A stretch of 64,000 nt of DNA from Pinus tabuliformis (GCA_031772625.1 CM062817.1:892476184-892540183); one strand, 5' to 3'. Positions 23,501 to 35,554 are shown, counted from the stretch's first letter. Translations and numbers: made by a program. The notes: generated by a model from the sequence alone, not told the origin.

Positions 23501-24330
23501 ATTAATGGTGGAATAAATGTGCATGTATGCGTTTAAGTTGCAAAGTTTCATAAATCTAGTCATTGTAATAAGGATTTGATAATAGTTTTGGTCTTAAATA
23601 TCTCCCTTACATCTTAAATTTGCACTGAAATGACAAATTCACTCAAATTGTTTGACATTCAAGGGGCAAGAGTGATTTCTCCCTACATATAGAGGTATTT
23701 TGTGACATATTATCAACCATAACAAACAAATTTCTTGGTTTCTCATCCTTTATTTGGCAAGTTAATTACATTCAAAATCTAGTGATTCTAGGTAAAATTC
23801 CTCGAAGGAAAACCCTCGTTCACAAATCTCCAATAAAAATAAAAAGAAAAGGAAACACATAAGTAAGGACATCTAGCGTAGTGTTATTCTAAGAACAAGA
23901 GTTCCAGACAAAAAAATGGCCCGAATTACTGATTTCCCTCCCCTTAAGGAAGATATCTACATAGGTGCCTCTATATGGAAACACCGAGCCCAACGCTTGT
24001 ACAATAATGCAATTACCAAGGTGGAGCGAATCCTTAACTAATGTCAAGGATCAACAATACCATGAGTAAATGCTTCTAAAGGGCCTCTTGACCACCAAGT
24101 AGTAAATGATCATTTATTTATTAATTTTTATTTTTATTTTTATTTATTTATTTATTTTATTTATTTTTTATTTTTATTTTTATTTATTTTTATTTTTATT
24201 TTTATTTTTTTCTTTCAGTTCATTATGTATTAGAGACTACACTATGCTACAATAAAATCATTAATCACTAATGTTTCCCCACATCAAGGTGGTAGAATAG
24301 ATTATTAAACATGCCAATTGTGAAATAGCC
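20600..24330. other. intergenic DNA, no supported gene
   Basis: Scattered short frames, none with motifs. A ~50-bp near repeat containing CCTACCACATGGAT lies at 23,040-23,130. Degenerate CAATGAAGCxATCAATG-like blocks recur between 22,610 and 22,930. An A-run is present at 21,657-21,670. Confidence 0.4.
24112..24215. repeat. (TTTTA/TTTA)n microsatellite
   Basis: About 100 bp of TTTTTA, TTTA and TTTTTTA units on the plus strand. Unit length is irregular, so this is an old, imperfect array. Confidence 0.9.
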
Positions 24331-24335
24331 TCCTA

Positions 24336-24953
24336 GCAATAGTACTGATCCAGTTGCTTATGATCGTGGTCCAGCTCCTTATGATCGAGAGCCAGACTAT
24401 GATGTTCGAGATAAAGCTTATGATTTTGATCCAGTTGAACCAGTTGAAGCGTCTGAGCCAGATTCAGATACATAAGCAGATACAAGGGTGACAGAACAAG
24501 TTGTTGATCCAGCTTATCCACCACCTCGTTTAGCAACCGTTGATCCAGCACCAGGCTATGGTATTTCATCCTTCCTTTCACTATCCAACTTTGTCATTTC
24601 ATTCCTTTCACCATGCCAGGTTTGGAATTTCTTAAGAGTCTGATGCTAGTATAGAGTCTTATGTTCGTGGTCGTGATCGTGATAGAGAGCCAGATGTTCG
24701 GTATATAGATCGAGATTCTGACGTTGGTGATCCAGAGCTAGAGCCAACCAAAGCCAGCTAACCACCACGTTTGGGTAACGGACCAGCACATTTGGGGAAC
24801 AAACCACTATCTATGGGGAACGAACCATCACATATGGGAGCCGCCCACCACTATGAAGGAATCCACCCCTATAGGTTCTTGGGAAGACTTGACTACCATG
24901 AACCAAGCTTGGCAGGTGAGATTGGCAGGTTAGAGGGAATTGTGTGGTTTTAA
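24336..24953 (+). pseudogene. Asp/Arg/Pro-rich coding remnant
   Basis: The plus strand encodes AYDRGPAPYDREPDYDVRDK and, about 300 bp later, YVRGRDRDREPDVRYIDRD followed by a GNxPxHxGN repeat, in frames separated by stops and an apparent AT-rich gap. Alternating RD/DR and YDR motifs resemble C-terminal tails of splicing proteins such as U1-70K, but low-complexity similarity is weak evidence. No RRM or start region is present. Treat as a decayed exon fragment of uncertain origin. Confidence 0.35.
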
Positions 24954-25439
24954 ATGAAAAGGTAGAATGCATTGGGAACTTCCTTCCTCAAGAGATCACT
25001 AGGTATTATAAATTACATGATGTCGAGGAGTTCTTGAATAAAGAGTTTGTGGTTGCCTTCTAATAGAGATATGATACTAGACATATTATGATTAACTAGT
25101 AGAAGGAGGACAAAATATTATTCAATAAGTCTAGGGGTTGATACCTTACAACAAACTAAAGGGATCCTTACATGCATCTCATGGTTCTCTTTTGTAGATT
25201 GTATGGAGAAAATGAATACACCCACTTCTCAAAAGCATGGATGCCACTAGTCTAAATGATATCAAATCAAGGAAAGAGGTTCAATTGTGGATCTATAATC
25301 TCCAAACAAGTCAAAATTAGGATTGAAAATGCTTAAAACAATGAACTAGGTATATTATTTGATTTCTACAAATAATATACTTCTTAAAATGCTTCTTACT
25401 GTGATGTGATATGTATAAATAATTCTTTCATTGGATTGT

Positions 25440-26030
25440 TGCTCAGCTGGAAGGTCCCATCCCCGCTATCCATGTTCTCTTCAACATCTTGTGGGGAAAA
25501 AATATAAGAGGTCATATTCTTTAATTTATGATTTCTCTTTAATACCTTTATATAATCGTATTTTTGGATAAGAATGCCCTAAGTTGTCAAAAAAGGCAAA
25601 GAAAATTCTTGGATATATTGAAAAATATCATACATATCTTAGAGTATATGGAGCAACTAGCCCACCCCACCTCCTCTTCTGGCTCGCTCATTGGTTTGGT
25701 GTTTTTTGTCGGAGCTTGGTTGGAGTAGTGGGCCCTTTTCTATACATTTGGGTTCACCATTATGGTTTCAACCCTTTAAATGTTTGGATGCCTTTTGGGA
25801 TTTTGTATGTAGGCCTTTGCACCTGTTTATGTTTGTACTGGGGGGTTTCGATGCCGTTGTATGGGTTTTTTCCCTATGTGGACCTTTGGGGTTTCTTTGC
25901 TGGGGATTGGACCATGTATCTTTGTGACCAATTTTTATTGGTCACGTGACTATTTTCCAAATGCACTATAACATATACAAAATGTAATTTTGTTTTAGTA
26001 ATAAAATTGTGTATTTAAAAAAAAAAATAT
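25440..26030 (+). other. possible LINE 3' end with poly(A)
   Basis: A Trp/Phe/Gly-rich 121-codon frame (25,584-25,949) leads to a GT-rich tail, an AATAAAATTGT block near 26,000 and then an A-run at 26,017-26,027. This is how many plant LINE 3' regions look. A similar AATAAAATTATGAATAC block recurs near 26,603. No reverse transcriptase motif is present, so the call rests on the tail only, and the frame itself is probably not a gene. Confidence 0.3.
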
Positions 26031-27072
26031 ATATATATATTATAATCTGATAATAATAATAATAATAATAATTGATAATTTAATGAATTTTTAAAAAATA
26101 AATCCAATTAATTTGTGATTAATAAATTTATCATAATTTAAATAAAATAATAATAATTACTAATAAATTAAGAGAAATTTAACTAATATCTATATCTTTA
26201 ATAAATTAAATATATAATCATCTACAATTACACAAAAAAAAATTATTACACAATAATTACTTTGATTACTTTAAAATATGTTATACTTTTAACCTAATAA
26301 TAGTTAAAAATTCTATAAATATTTTACAACTACATAAATACATATAATATAAAATAGTTTATCAACCATGATATTAAATTTATTGGGCCTAGAGGCCTCT
26401 AGAACCCAATATAGGAGTGACGTGTAAGTGTAATGTAAGAAAGTTTGTAAACATTTTGACATGTCGGCTTAATATATTGAATTTATATCAAAATGTCCAA
26501 TTTACAATACATAAATGATTTATTGTAGTGTCCTTAAAAAGTTAAGAGTAATACAAATAATAAAATTCAATTTGTTACATTGTAATTTTGTTTTTATTAA
26601 TAAAATTATGAATACTTTTTTAGATAAAAGAATATATATATATATATATATATAGCAACGATAAGTTAAGATCCATTTTACTTATAACATACAATAATGA
26701 TTGAACCATATTTGAATTTATTTAATAAGCACATCAAAACTTAATACTTAAAATATAACAATATGTTTTCTATAGATTTTATTAACTTGTAAATAGGTTT
26801 TGTTAAAATACCATGGGCCAATACCATCTCTCATTTCATAATCAAAATATTTTATTTGAATTTAACTTTATAAAATTTCGTTATTAAATCTTAAAGAAAA
26901 AAAATATAATTACTTCTGAGATATATCTACATCTCTATCACATTAAAATATATCATATATAAATAGTAGCTATAAATTAAGATCCATTTTACCAAATGAA
27001 TTAAAATAATAATTTTGTAATCATATTTAAATTTCATTAATAAGTACATAAAAAATTAATACTTAAAATATA
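26031..27072. other. very AT-rich DNA with repeated blocks
   Basis: Contains AT and TAA microsatellite tracts at 26,030-26,070 and 26,632-26,654. Repeated blocks AAGATCCATTTTAC and ACTTAAAATATAACAA occur near 26,690-26,760 and 26,970-27,075, suggesting tandem units of about 280 bp. No coding evidence. Confidence 0.5.
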
Positions 27073-27340
27073 ACAAGATTTTTAACCATGGATATTCAAC
27101 CCCACTTTACCATGAATATTGTTAACCATACCATACCATGGGCCAATATGATGGCTCATCAATACCACATGCCCAAGAATTATCTCTTATTTCACAATCA
27201 AAATAATAGTTGCAATATAACAAGATTTTTAACCATGGATACTCACCCCACTTTACCATGTATATTATTAACCATACCATACCATGGGCCAATACCACAT
27301 GCCAGAAAACCACCTCTCATTTTACAATCAAAATATATTG
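27073..27340. repeat. tandem repeat, two units of about 120-146 bp
   Basis: AAGATTTTTAACCATGGATA at 27,074 recurs at about 27,220. CCATACCATACCATGGGCCA follows in both. The second unit lacks about 25 bp. A partial copy (ACCATGGGCCAATACCA) lies at about 26,810. Confidence 0.75.
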
Positions 27341-27399
27341 TAAATACGTATATTTTTTTAATTTAATTTTATTACATTTTTGGGCAAGAGACACTCTCC

Positions 27400-27628
27400 A
27401 TCCGAGTATGGAAGAGATGCTGTAATGCCCTGTTATATTATGTTATCTAAATATTTTGACCCAATCAAATTACATAAAAATAAAAATTAAAGATATTAAT
27501 TAAAACATTTTGACTTAGTTAAACTACATAAAAATAAAAAATAAAATTATTAATTAAAATATTTTCACTTGTTAAATTACATAAAATAAAAATTAAATGA
27601 AAAAAAAAACAAAACTAATCATTAAATC
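27400..27628. other. AT-rich spacer before hairpin
   Basis: Three imperfect copies of a block with TTAATTAAAA, TTTTGACTTA and ATTACATAAAA occur between 27,455 and 27,600. No gene. Confidence 0.4.
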
Positions 27629-27766
27629 AGCCTAGATCCATCTTAACTCTGGATCTATCAACCTCCGAGAGGGATCAAATCTCTCACTTAGAAAAGAGGT
27701 TTGCACCTGGAGATATTTGATCCCTCTCTGGGCTTGATAGATCCAGAGTTAAGATGGATCTAGGCT
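27629..27766. repeat. 138-bp hairpin (long inverted repeat)
   Basis: The outer 33 bases 27,629-27,661 (AGCCTAGATCCATC...) are a perfect reverse complement of 27,734-27,766. The inner parts pair with few mismatches (AGAGGGATCAAAT opposite ATTTGATCCCTCT), leaving a loop of about 20 bases near 27,690-27,706. Either strand would fold into a nearly continuous stem of about 58 bp. It could be a small MITE, a fold-back relic or a small-RNA precursor. No transposase is nearby, and flanking duplications are not obvious in the AT-rich surroundings. Confidence 0.85.
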
Positions 27767-27870
27767 AGTTATTATAACAATTCCCAACTTCAAATTTAAA
27801 TAGAATTTTTGGTTAAGAAACCATCATGATACATCTCCCACCATAGCTCTTTATATACCTATATATTTTC

Positions 27871-28150
27871 TAAAAAATTTAAAAACATACTTTTTATGAC
27901 CCAAATACATTTTGGAATATTGTATTTTTAAAATATTGAATTTCAGATATAATAGAGGGAAAATCAAAATGTAAGTGCATCCCTTTCTATTCTCCACGCG
28001 TTCTCTCCACTAAAAAATTTAAAAACATACTTTTTATGACCCAAATACATTTTGGAATATTGTATTTTTAAAATATTGAATTTCAGATATAATAGAGAGA
28101 AAATCAAAACGTAAGTGCATCCCTTCATATTCTCCACGCGTTTTCTCCAT
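27871..28150. repeat. tandem duplication, 2 x 140 bp
   Basis: Unit 27,871-28,010, starting TAAAAAATTTAAAAACATAC, is repeated at 28,011-28,150 with only a few substitutions. It sits between the hairpin and the LINE remnant. Confidence 0.9.
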
Positions 28151-28189
28151 TAGTGAATGCTTTTTTTTAGAAAACATAACTAACTTAAG

Positions 28190-29180
28190 TTCTATTTTGA
28201 AGACAATATTTTGGAAGAAGTTGCAGATTACAAATACCTCGAAATTGACTTCAACAAAAATCTAAGTTGGGATGGCTGTAGAAAGAAAAGAACTTTGGGG
28301 GGTTGGAAAACATTTTATGCTTTTTAAATAGGTGTAGAGAGGTAGAGTTATGGGACTAGAAAACCACTCAAACTCTTTTTTTGCTTTTAGTGATTCCAGT
28401 GATTCTCTATGGTTGTGAACAAATTGAGAAAATTCAGAAGCTTTTAATTACAAACAAATTCAAAATTAAAAGTGCAGTTCCTTATGCTATATTGTTGAGT
28501 AAAACAAGGGTGTTTCCTATTGAAGAAATTTCTATGGTGTGAGTCATAAGGTATTTAAAAAAATTGAGCAAATGGAAGAGGGGCAGATGACCTAAGGTTG
28601 TCTTTAATGATAGATTGTGCAAAAAAAAGAAGATTTGGATGCATAAAAATAACAAATGGTTTAATAAATGGGGTATTTGCTTGAACACGTGTCCCATAAA
28701 TACTAAAGAGATAAAAGCTTTTGTTATGGATAAGTTCCACAAGCGTACTTGGGATAAGGAGCTAGGGAGAAAGAAAAAATACTATATAGAAGTGTTTAAT
28801 CCCACTCATAACCATCAACAAAAAGCGTACATAAAGGCCAATATTTCTTAGAGAGCCAAAATTCTTATTGCTTATTTAAGGACTAATTCTCATAAACTCT
28901 GTTGTGAAATAGGGCGCTGAAAAAGGCCAAAAGAAGCGTGGGAGGAAAGAGTATGTATTTTTTGTTCTTCCAGAAAAGTGGAAACAAAATAACACTTCAT
29001 TTTAGAATGTGAGGCCTTCAAAGACAACCGGGAAAGTTATGCAGATATTCTGGAAGCTAGCTCTTGGGATAATCTATTTAGCGAAGGGTTTGTCGAGAAG
29101 CTGTGAGTATTTATTGTGAGACTTCATAGGAAAAGGATCGAATACAACAACCAAATGAAGAAGCAATATGTGCCATAGGC
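28190..29180 (+). pseudogene. LINE (non-LTR) ORF2 C-terminal remnant
   Basis: Read on the plus strand with frame changes, the region encodes YKYLEIDFNKNLSWDGCRKK, then a piece with FALLV-like and LYGCE residues, then NNKWFNKWGICLNTC and WDKELGRKKKYYIEVFNP. It ends with a CIFC...HFILECEAF zinc-binding motif. This order (RT tail region and C-terminal CX2C...HX4C) is characteristic of plant LINE ORF2 proteins. Stops at about 28,325, 28,540, 28,850 and 29,105 and frameshifts show it is dead. The RT core and endonuclease are absent. Confidence 0.75.
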
Positions 29181-29267
29181 TATCTTTAGCCTTTGGACAT
29201 TAAAATAATTTTCTTTATTTCTTTCTATTAAACGAAAAGAACGACACTTGGAATATGCATGTCACCA

Positions 29268-29375
29268 TAATTAATCCATAATGCTAACATTTCTACCACA
29301 TTCCAGAAAAATCACCGTAAGATAATTAGTCCATAACGCTAACATTTCTACCGAATTCCAAGAAAATCACCGTAA
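29268..29375. repeat. tandem duplication, 2 x about 55 bp
   Basis: TAATTAATCCATAATGCTAA at 29,268 recurs as a variant at 29,323, each followed by CATTTCTACC and AAAATCACCGTAAG. It lies just downstream of the LINE remnant. Confidence 0.85.
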
Positions 29376-29379
29376 GTTG

Positions 29380-30860
29380 TGCAACTCAGTAACCAATTAT
29401 ATATTTAAGGAATAATTTTAGATCATTTGAATTTTTTAATTTTTTTTTATAAAATAATTTAAAATATATTCATATAAATTTAAAATATTAATTCTACATT
29501 TAAAAATGTGAATATATATTTTTTCCATTATATTTAGGTATCTTTTTTATATTAGGTTGTGTCTCTTCTTATAGTTGTAAATTGTCTCTTAGCACAATAA
29601 ATTTAAAATATTGAGTCGACATTTAAAAATGTTGACATATTTTCTTACATTACATCTACATATCTCTCCTATATTGGGTTGTAAAGTGCCTCTCATTGCA
29701 ATAATCCTCCTTGAGAGGGAATTGATGTGCACTAGTATGGGGTTCCATAGTGCATTCACGCTAGAAAATAGAAAAACATTTTCCCTGATTAGCTAGTAGC
29801 TTGAACTTAGAGTAGGAAACCCAAAAATAGAGCGAGAGTCTAAAATGTTGAATTTTGTAACTATGATTAGACTTCATAATATGTATTTTTATCATTGATA
29901 TATTTATATGTAAAGCATGTTCTTCGTGCTCAAAAGAAAATTTTGTATATTTTTCAAATTTTTTTTAGAAAAAAGGCATGTTCTTCATGACCTTTGCAAA
30001 AGAATATTTTTGAATTTTGAAATTGTGTTTCTCTCCACAAAAAGCCAAGTCGTCTCCTCTAAATGCTCAAGTCGGCTTAGCCCCTATGGCACCCATTCAA
30101 CCTCATGATGGCTAAATAAATGAGACATTCATCCTCCCTCTTGCGGTACTTCATATCATCCAAAACACACAATATATCTCTACAATCTACAAAGGAATAC
30201 AAGGAGTCAAGGAGGCAAAAAAAAAAAGGTTTATGAAGTTCTCTTTCTACCCTCACTCACACAAGTACAAGAGGCTGAGATCAATGTGAGTTTCTATGGT
30301 ATCTTTCTAAAGTAGAGTCTAAAACTTTATGTGGTTCATCTGTGGCCAAGACTGATTTTCTGTGGCTAAGGTAGAGGCCAAATTTTGGCCCATTGGAGCA
30401 TACCTATTTTAGATCTTGTCTGAGTTATTCAAGGATACTTTGAGGATAATTTTGTGAGGGATCACTTGGTTTCATGGTGAGAGGTTGAGCTTGTCATCCA
30501 TGTTGGTCAGTTGTCTATCATCTTGACTTTGACATCTCTCTTGTTGAATTGATTCTCCAAGGAAAGGATTGTTGGGTTTTTCCACCATGTGGGTTTTCCC
30601 TGGGTAAAATGTTGTTTATTATGTGGTTGTCTCTGTATGATCCTTATGGAGTTTTTGTTTCACTGTTGAGCTCCTCTGTGTAATTTCTTTATGATTGAAA
30701 AGATTACAAGAAAATAATTAATCTAATGGTTATCATAAGAAGTAATTATCAATTTAGAGGATGCCTTAGATTTTTAATACAAAATAGGGTTGACTAGATA
30801 TAAGTGGAGCCAAAAAATAAGTTAGAACCAAAGTGAACACTTACTCATGAAACTCCAACT
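29380..30860. other. intergenic DNA, no supported gene
   Basis: A degenerate duplication of about 125 bp (AATTTAAAATATT, CATTTAAAAATGT) lies at 29,475-29,700. The block GGGTTTTTCCACCATGTGGG near 30,574 followed by GGGTAAAA resembles a Copia LTR motif in the opposite sense to that at 17,078. No frame is convincing. Confidence 0.4.
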
Positions 30861-30869
30861 CATAAATAG

Positions 30870-32265
30870 AAAGAAAGCTCCAAAAATAGGACTGAACATG
30901 AAATAATATAGTTGGTAGGTGAGTGGATAAGGTCTTGAATAAGGTGGTGTAAGACCCTTGAGCTTGTGCGCCCATGAGTGACACGAACTAGATGAGACGA
31001 GTTGTGAGGCGAGAGCCCCATCAAACATTTTGTAGCAATATTTGCGACATTTTGGGAGTTGTAGCAAGAGGAGACGAGAACACGTAATTTTGGCACTTGT
31101 GAGTGAAACACGCCTTCCTGAGATGAAATAGGTAGCATGGGAGGAACCTAGCTTAGCCCAAGGCATGCCCCTACATTAGTGCCCAAGTTGGCATGATCGC
31201 ACTGAAGTGGCCCCATGATGCCCAAGTTGGAACAAGGTTCTTGCTCGAACGAGGCACCCGACATGGAACGAGCATGCCCAATTCACCTAGGAAGAATGAA
31301 CACCCCTAGGAGGAATGACATGCCAAAACGGAATGAGTGTGCCCAAGAAGAATAAGTGTGCCTTGTACAAGTTAGATTGAGACCGGATGGAGCGGATCAA
31401 GTTGACCCGAACTCAAAATTTGGTGTTTCTTGTGTGATGGGATAGAATGATGCATCGACCCGAACAAATGACATGACTGCCCAATTGGCATGATGGTGCC
31501 ATATTTATAAATGATGCAACAAGTGGAGGAGAACAAATGTTGGCATGGAAAAAGAAAGACATGAAGTGCAGGAACAAATAGGAATGAAGTATAATGGATG
31601 AAGGAGTAGTTTGCACAAGTCTTGAAGGCAGCGACCAAGATGAGGGATCGCTCTGTCTTGCGATAGATGGGAGACAAACCCATTCTAGTTGAAGTTGTGA
31701 GCCAAGGTTGAATGAACCGAGCCAAAGACCATCTGCATTGACCAAACCATGAGAATGGGGACTTGGAACAGAGGAAGGTGTTTTGGTTTGGTATTTTCTA
31801 TGGACTTGGTTAGATGAACCAAGGGTTGGGTTTTGTTGGTATGCAAAATTGTGATAGGCCATGGCCCAATCCTTTGTAAAGATTCAAGAATTTTTGTATA
31901 AAAGGAATTTTTACACATGTTATCACTTATATTATATGATGTGATGTGTCATATTGCGACATTTATGTCATGACATTGATGCAACATTTATGATGAATGT
32001 TGAATGTGGATGTTATTTGGGAATTATACTTGTGTTTGAAGAATGAATGTTAATTTTTCTAACATAATAAATCTCACACGTGAATAAGAAGTATAAGTGA
32101 TAGAAAAGTAGTCCAGAAGTAGTATTTGTAAGTTGGTCACAACCATTATGATAAACCTTACCAGTGTCACACGTCCATAGGAATCGATGCACCTTAACTC
32201 GAGTGTTTTCTCCGGGAGGTGTGATAGTTGGTATTATAGCTAATTTCACCACCTTTCCTCGAATT
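30870..32265 (+). repeat. probable 5' LTR region of a decayed plus-strand gypsy element
   Basis: The region immediately precedes a PBS-like site and a gag remnant, so it should contain that element's 5' LTR. Degenerate blocks (GCCCAAGTTGG twice, GAACGAG, GGAATGA) cluster at 31,180-31,360. The left end is not defined and the partner LTR was not found. Antisense open frames here have no motifs. Confidence 0.4.
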
Positions 32266-32276
32266 TGGTATCAAAG
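32266..32276 (+). promoter_or_regulatory. PBS-like site, tRNA-Met type
   Basis: TGGTATCAAAG, one change from the initiator-Met complement TGGTATCAGAG, lies about 200 bp before the gag remnant. Confidence 0.55.
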
Positions 32277-32469
32277 ATGAAGCAGGTTGGAAACAATTTG
32301 GTGCTCTTCACCAACTGAGAGTTGGCATTAGAGAAAATTTAAGAGCTGAACTTTGTGTGAAGATGAAAGTGTAGCTCTTCATTCACCAAGAGTTGGTATT
32401 GAAGTTGAGTGTTGGAAGTTTGGTACATTGTATTTGATGTGATAGGTGATTTGAGGATAGATTGAATCA

Positions 32470-33260
32470 ATGGAGATCGAGAGGAATGGTATGCAAGATG
32501 AGAGTAGTGGTGCTCAAGAGTCAATATTGTTTGATTTGATTCATCAGGTGCTTGAGAAGGTTGAGACAAATGGAAGAAGAATGGATTGGTTGGAGATGTA
32601 GGTTGGTGAACTTATATCATTGGTCCATGAGTAGTCGGAGATGATTATTGTGTTGAAGAAATAAATCGGATAGGGTTCTCCTAGTACTTCAGTGAAATTG
32701 AAGGAAAAGGAACCAAATATTTACTATGGTACTAAATACACGAAAGTGATAAGAAATTTCTGTTGGGATGTGGAGTAGTATCTTGGACAACTAGATGCAT
32801 GCTAGAGGAGGACAAGGTGAGAGTTGCTAAAACATATTTTATAGGGAATGCAAAGTTGTGGAGGAGAGCTAGGGTAGAAGAGATTGTTGTTGGTCACATC
32901 CAGGATGCAATCACTACATGGCATATATAAATGAAGCATTGGACATGGAGTTTGGACTAAGAGATCAGACTTGGAATGCAAGGAATAAGCTGAGGCGTTT
33001 GAGGCATACTAGTAGCATATAGAGCTACATATGTGAGTATTAGAGACTGATGTTGGAGATCAAGGATATGTTTGATGGAGACAGGTTGTTCAACTTCATG
33101 GAAAGATTGTATCCATGGGCACATATATAAGTAAGAAGGTAAAATGCTTAGACACTTATAGAAGCTATCATTGCATTGCAATAGATAAGCTATTGGATTT
33201 ACATGAAATTGGGAAGATCAAAGGGAAAGATTAGGGTGGTCATAAAGGCATAAGAATGCA
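32470..33260 (+). pseudogene. gypsy gag remnant
   Basis: Plus-strand frames encode EEDKVRVAKTYFIGNAKLWR, a stretch like ITTWH, RNKLRRLRHT-type residues, and KLLDLHEIGK. This order is characteristic of gag in plant Ty3/gypsy elements. Several stops and frameshifts disrupt it. It stops near 33,280 where unrelated sequence begins. The protease part of a similar element lies at 47.3 kb. Confidence 0.7.
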
Positions 33261-33283
33261 AACAAAGGAAAAGTGAAGTCTTT

Positions 33284-33867
33284 ATTGAGCAATTATTGTC
33301 ATTGATGTCAAGGGGAGATTTTCGAGCAGTTGTTGTCATTGATGTCAAGTGTCAATTTAAGGGGATATTTGTAAGTTCATTATCGTTGTTAATATGTTGT
33401 CACTAATGTGTTAATGTGTGTTGATTCCTAGTTTAAGGTCATGGATGAAGGTGATATATTTGAAGGAATTTCTTCTTTAGTCCCTTAGCTCCAATGAGGA
33501 AACTAAGTGTTTGGTTAAGTAGCCCTCTCAGAGCCTTTCCAATGGTATATGTAATTTTACCTAACTCCCAAGGAATGAAGAGAAAAATAAGGTCAAAATT
33601 TTGCAATTCAAGCAGGGTTCCAACTGATTGTGGTTCTAGGTGGGAAGATACAACAAATATCAAACCCTCCCATTAAACTTTGGAAAAGTAGGGTGGCCGT
33701 GAAGTACTTTCCTTGCCATCTAATCTGATAGAACAATAATACTCACATGGCATTCTCATGAGATATAAGGGAGAGTTAGTCACATATGCAACAAATCCTA
33801 GGCCCCCCCACTCCCCCACCATCGTTAACTTTCAGGTAGGTTGGGGGGGGTGGGGTGGTGGGGGCGC
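33284..33867. other. intergenic DNA with C-run/G-run inverted repeat
   Basis: GTTGTCATTGATGTCAAG-like blocks at 33,295 and 33,332 resemble Copia LTR starts. At 33,802-33,826 a C-rich run (GGCCCCCCCACTCCCCCACC) faces a G-rich run at 33,840-33,866 (GGGGGGGGTGGGGTGGTGGG), able to form a hairpin or G-quadruplex. It abuts the segmental duplication. Confidence 0.6.
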
Positions 33868-35554
33868 GCTTGCGATGAGTTTCAGTTGTTGATCAAACTT
33901 AGAACACTTGACATCTCTTTTGAAGGTTCATGTTGGTTAATGTAGAGTAGAAGGTAGTAGGGAGACAAGCCCTCGATCACATCTTGTGGTCGCAGGTTGC
34001 CTGGGCTATACTCAAAAGGGATTATAAGACCACCTAATTAATTTAGTTTTCACATAACACTGACAAGCATCAAGAAACAAGAAATAAGCATTGACATGAT
34101 TCTCAAGGTGCCATGTGGTATGATAGGTGGTAGTCCAGTCAACAATGACATGGAAGGTGACTCAACAAGATGACATGACAAACAACACATGGACATACAA
34201 AAAGGTGACATGTGTCACTTGTATTTGGTTTGTTTTGGTGGCCAAGTGGGTTGGTTTTGGGTGACACATGAGACCACCTAGAGTGTGGCATGATGAAAAC
34301 AACATAATATCAACAAGACATGGTAGAGGAAGCATGAAATAGCTCATATGATGATGTGGCAACACGTGAGGGTGATATGTGGTAGGAATAAATGACACGT
34401 TTGGTCATCCAAGTGAATATTTGGTAGGTGACATGTGGTAGGAAACTTGGTGAGACATGTGGTAGAAGGACAACTAGAAAGTCTTGATTGACTGTAATAT
34501 TTGATGTAGCAAACACAATGGTAGGTGTTTTTGTCATGGTGGGTCCCATATTCAGATATCGGGGGACTAGGCACTTGAAGTGCAATTTCTTTGTAAAAAT
34601 CTAAAGTCGATATCTTATGTGAGTGGCAGGTGTGAAATCACAGTGATGAGTGGTAAAATTTCCACATAACAGTTAAATATTGGTCGACGTGGATGACAGT
34701 TGACAAGTGACATGACCCTTAGCCTCTCGGTCCATTGAGTCCTTTAAGAATTAGGTTGACCAAGCAAGAGTATTTGGCCAGTGGATGAGATTCAAGAACT
34801 AGTTATGAGCTATTAGTTAATGGACTCGAGAAGCAATTAATTGCTTGTTTTTTATAGTCTCACCTATTGGCATATCAATCATTGGTATTTGGAGTAACAA
34901 AAGTATGAACAAAGGCTAATGAGTGGAAAAATGGTGGGCCGATCGAGAAAACAATTCTAGACATTAGGTATTAAGTGAGAAGCACCTGAGAGCTTATGTC
35001 TCGGGACTTTGGTCTAGAAACAATGATACATCACGTTTAGCGAGGAAACCCATAAACCAGTGCAACTAGCTCACAAAAATATAGAAAAGATAGATCAACA
35101 ACTTCAAAATCAGCCTCTTCGAGTGGCAACCTGCTTTACATTACACAATTGAACAATTCTTGGATGATTCAAATGACAAAACCTCCTTTCTATATATACG
35201 AGTCTAAGGAGTCACAATATAATCATAGTCGACATAACAATAATAATGTAAGGGCACAACAATAAAAATAGTGGGCTTCTATGGGGCACATTAATAACAA
35301 TAGGGACAACATGGGCACAACAATAATAATAAGGGCTACAATGACAATAATAATGGGGGAATACACTAGTATTATAGGGACCTAACATGCCCCTCTCCTT
35401 AAAAAAATTGTTTTTCTCAACGCTTGAGTGGTTCTGAATGATTCTGTATAAAATTCTCAGCCTCTCATGTGGAATCTTCAGCGGGTAAGTTCTTCCACTT
35501 GATGAGATAATTCGAAATTGATCGATTTCGTAGCTGTCGAGTTCTTGTTTTTGT
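33868..35554. repeat. segmental tandem duplication, left unit
   Basis: About 1,687 bp repeated at 35,555-37,243 with only scattered differences. The unit comprises about 1.19 kb of flanking DNA (many GACATGTGG-like words), a chromovirus LTR (35,060-35,388) and 166 bp of that element's pol end. The junction words GCTTGCGATGA (33,868) and GCTTGGGATGA (35,555) share GCTTG with the end sequence, consistent with duplication at microhomology. Confidence 0.88.
35060..35388 (-). repeat. duplicated chromovirus LTR (extra copy)
   Basis: Related to the 333-bp LTRs of element 1, with the first few bases changed (GTGCAACTAGCTCAC in place of TGTTATGCAACC...). It ends GGACCTAACA. It is a passenger of the segmental duplication, not an independent insertion. 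Confidence 0.82.

Noticed and set aside
25584..25949. 121-codon hydrophobic Trp/Phe-rich ORF as a membrane protein gene
   Set aside because: Low-complexity GT-rich DNA followed by a poly(A)-like tail fits a LINE 3' region better. No promoter or homology was recognised.
30822..31925. Overlapping minus-strand frames of 77-149 codons
   Set aside because: They overlap in different frames, share no motif, and lie where a plus-strand LTR is expected.
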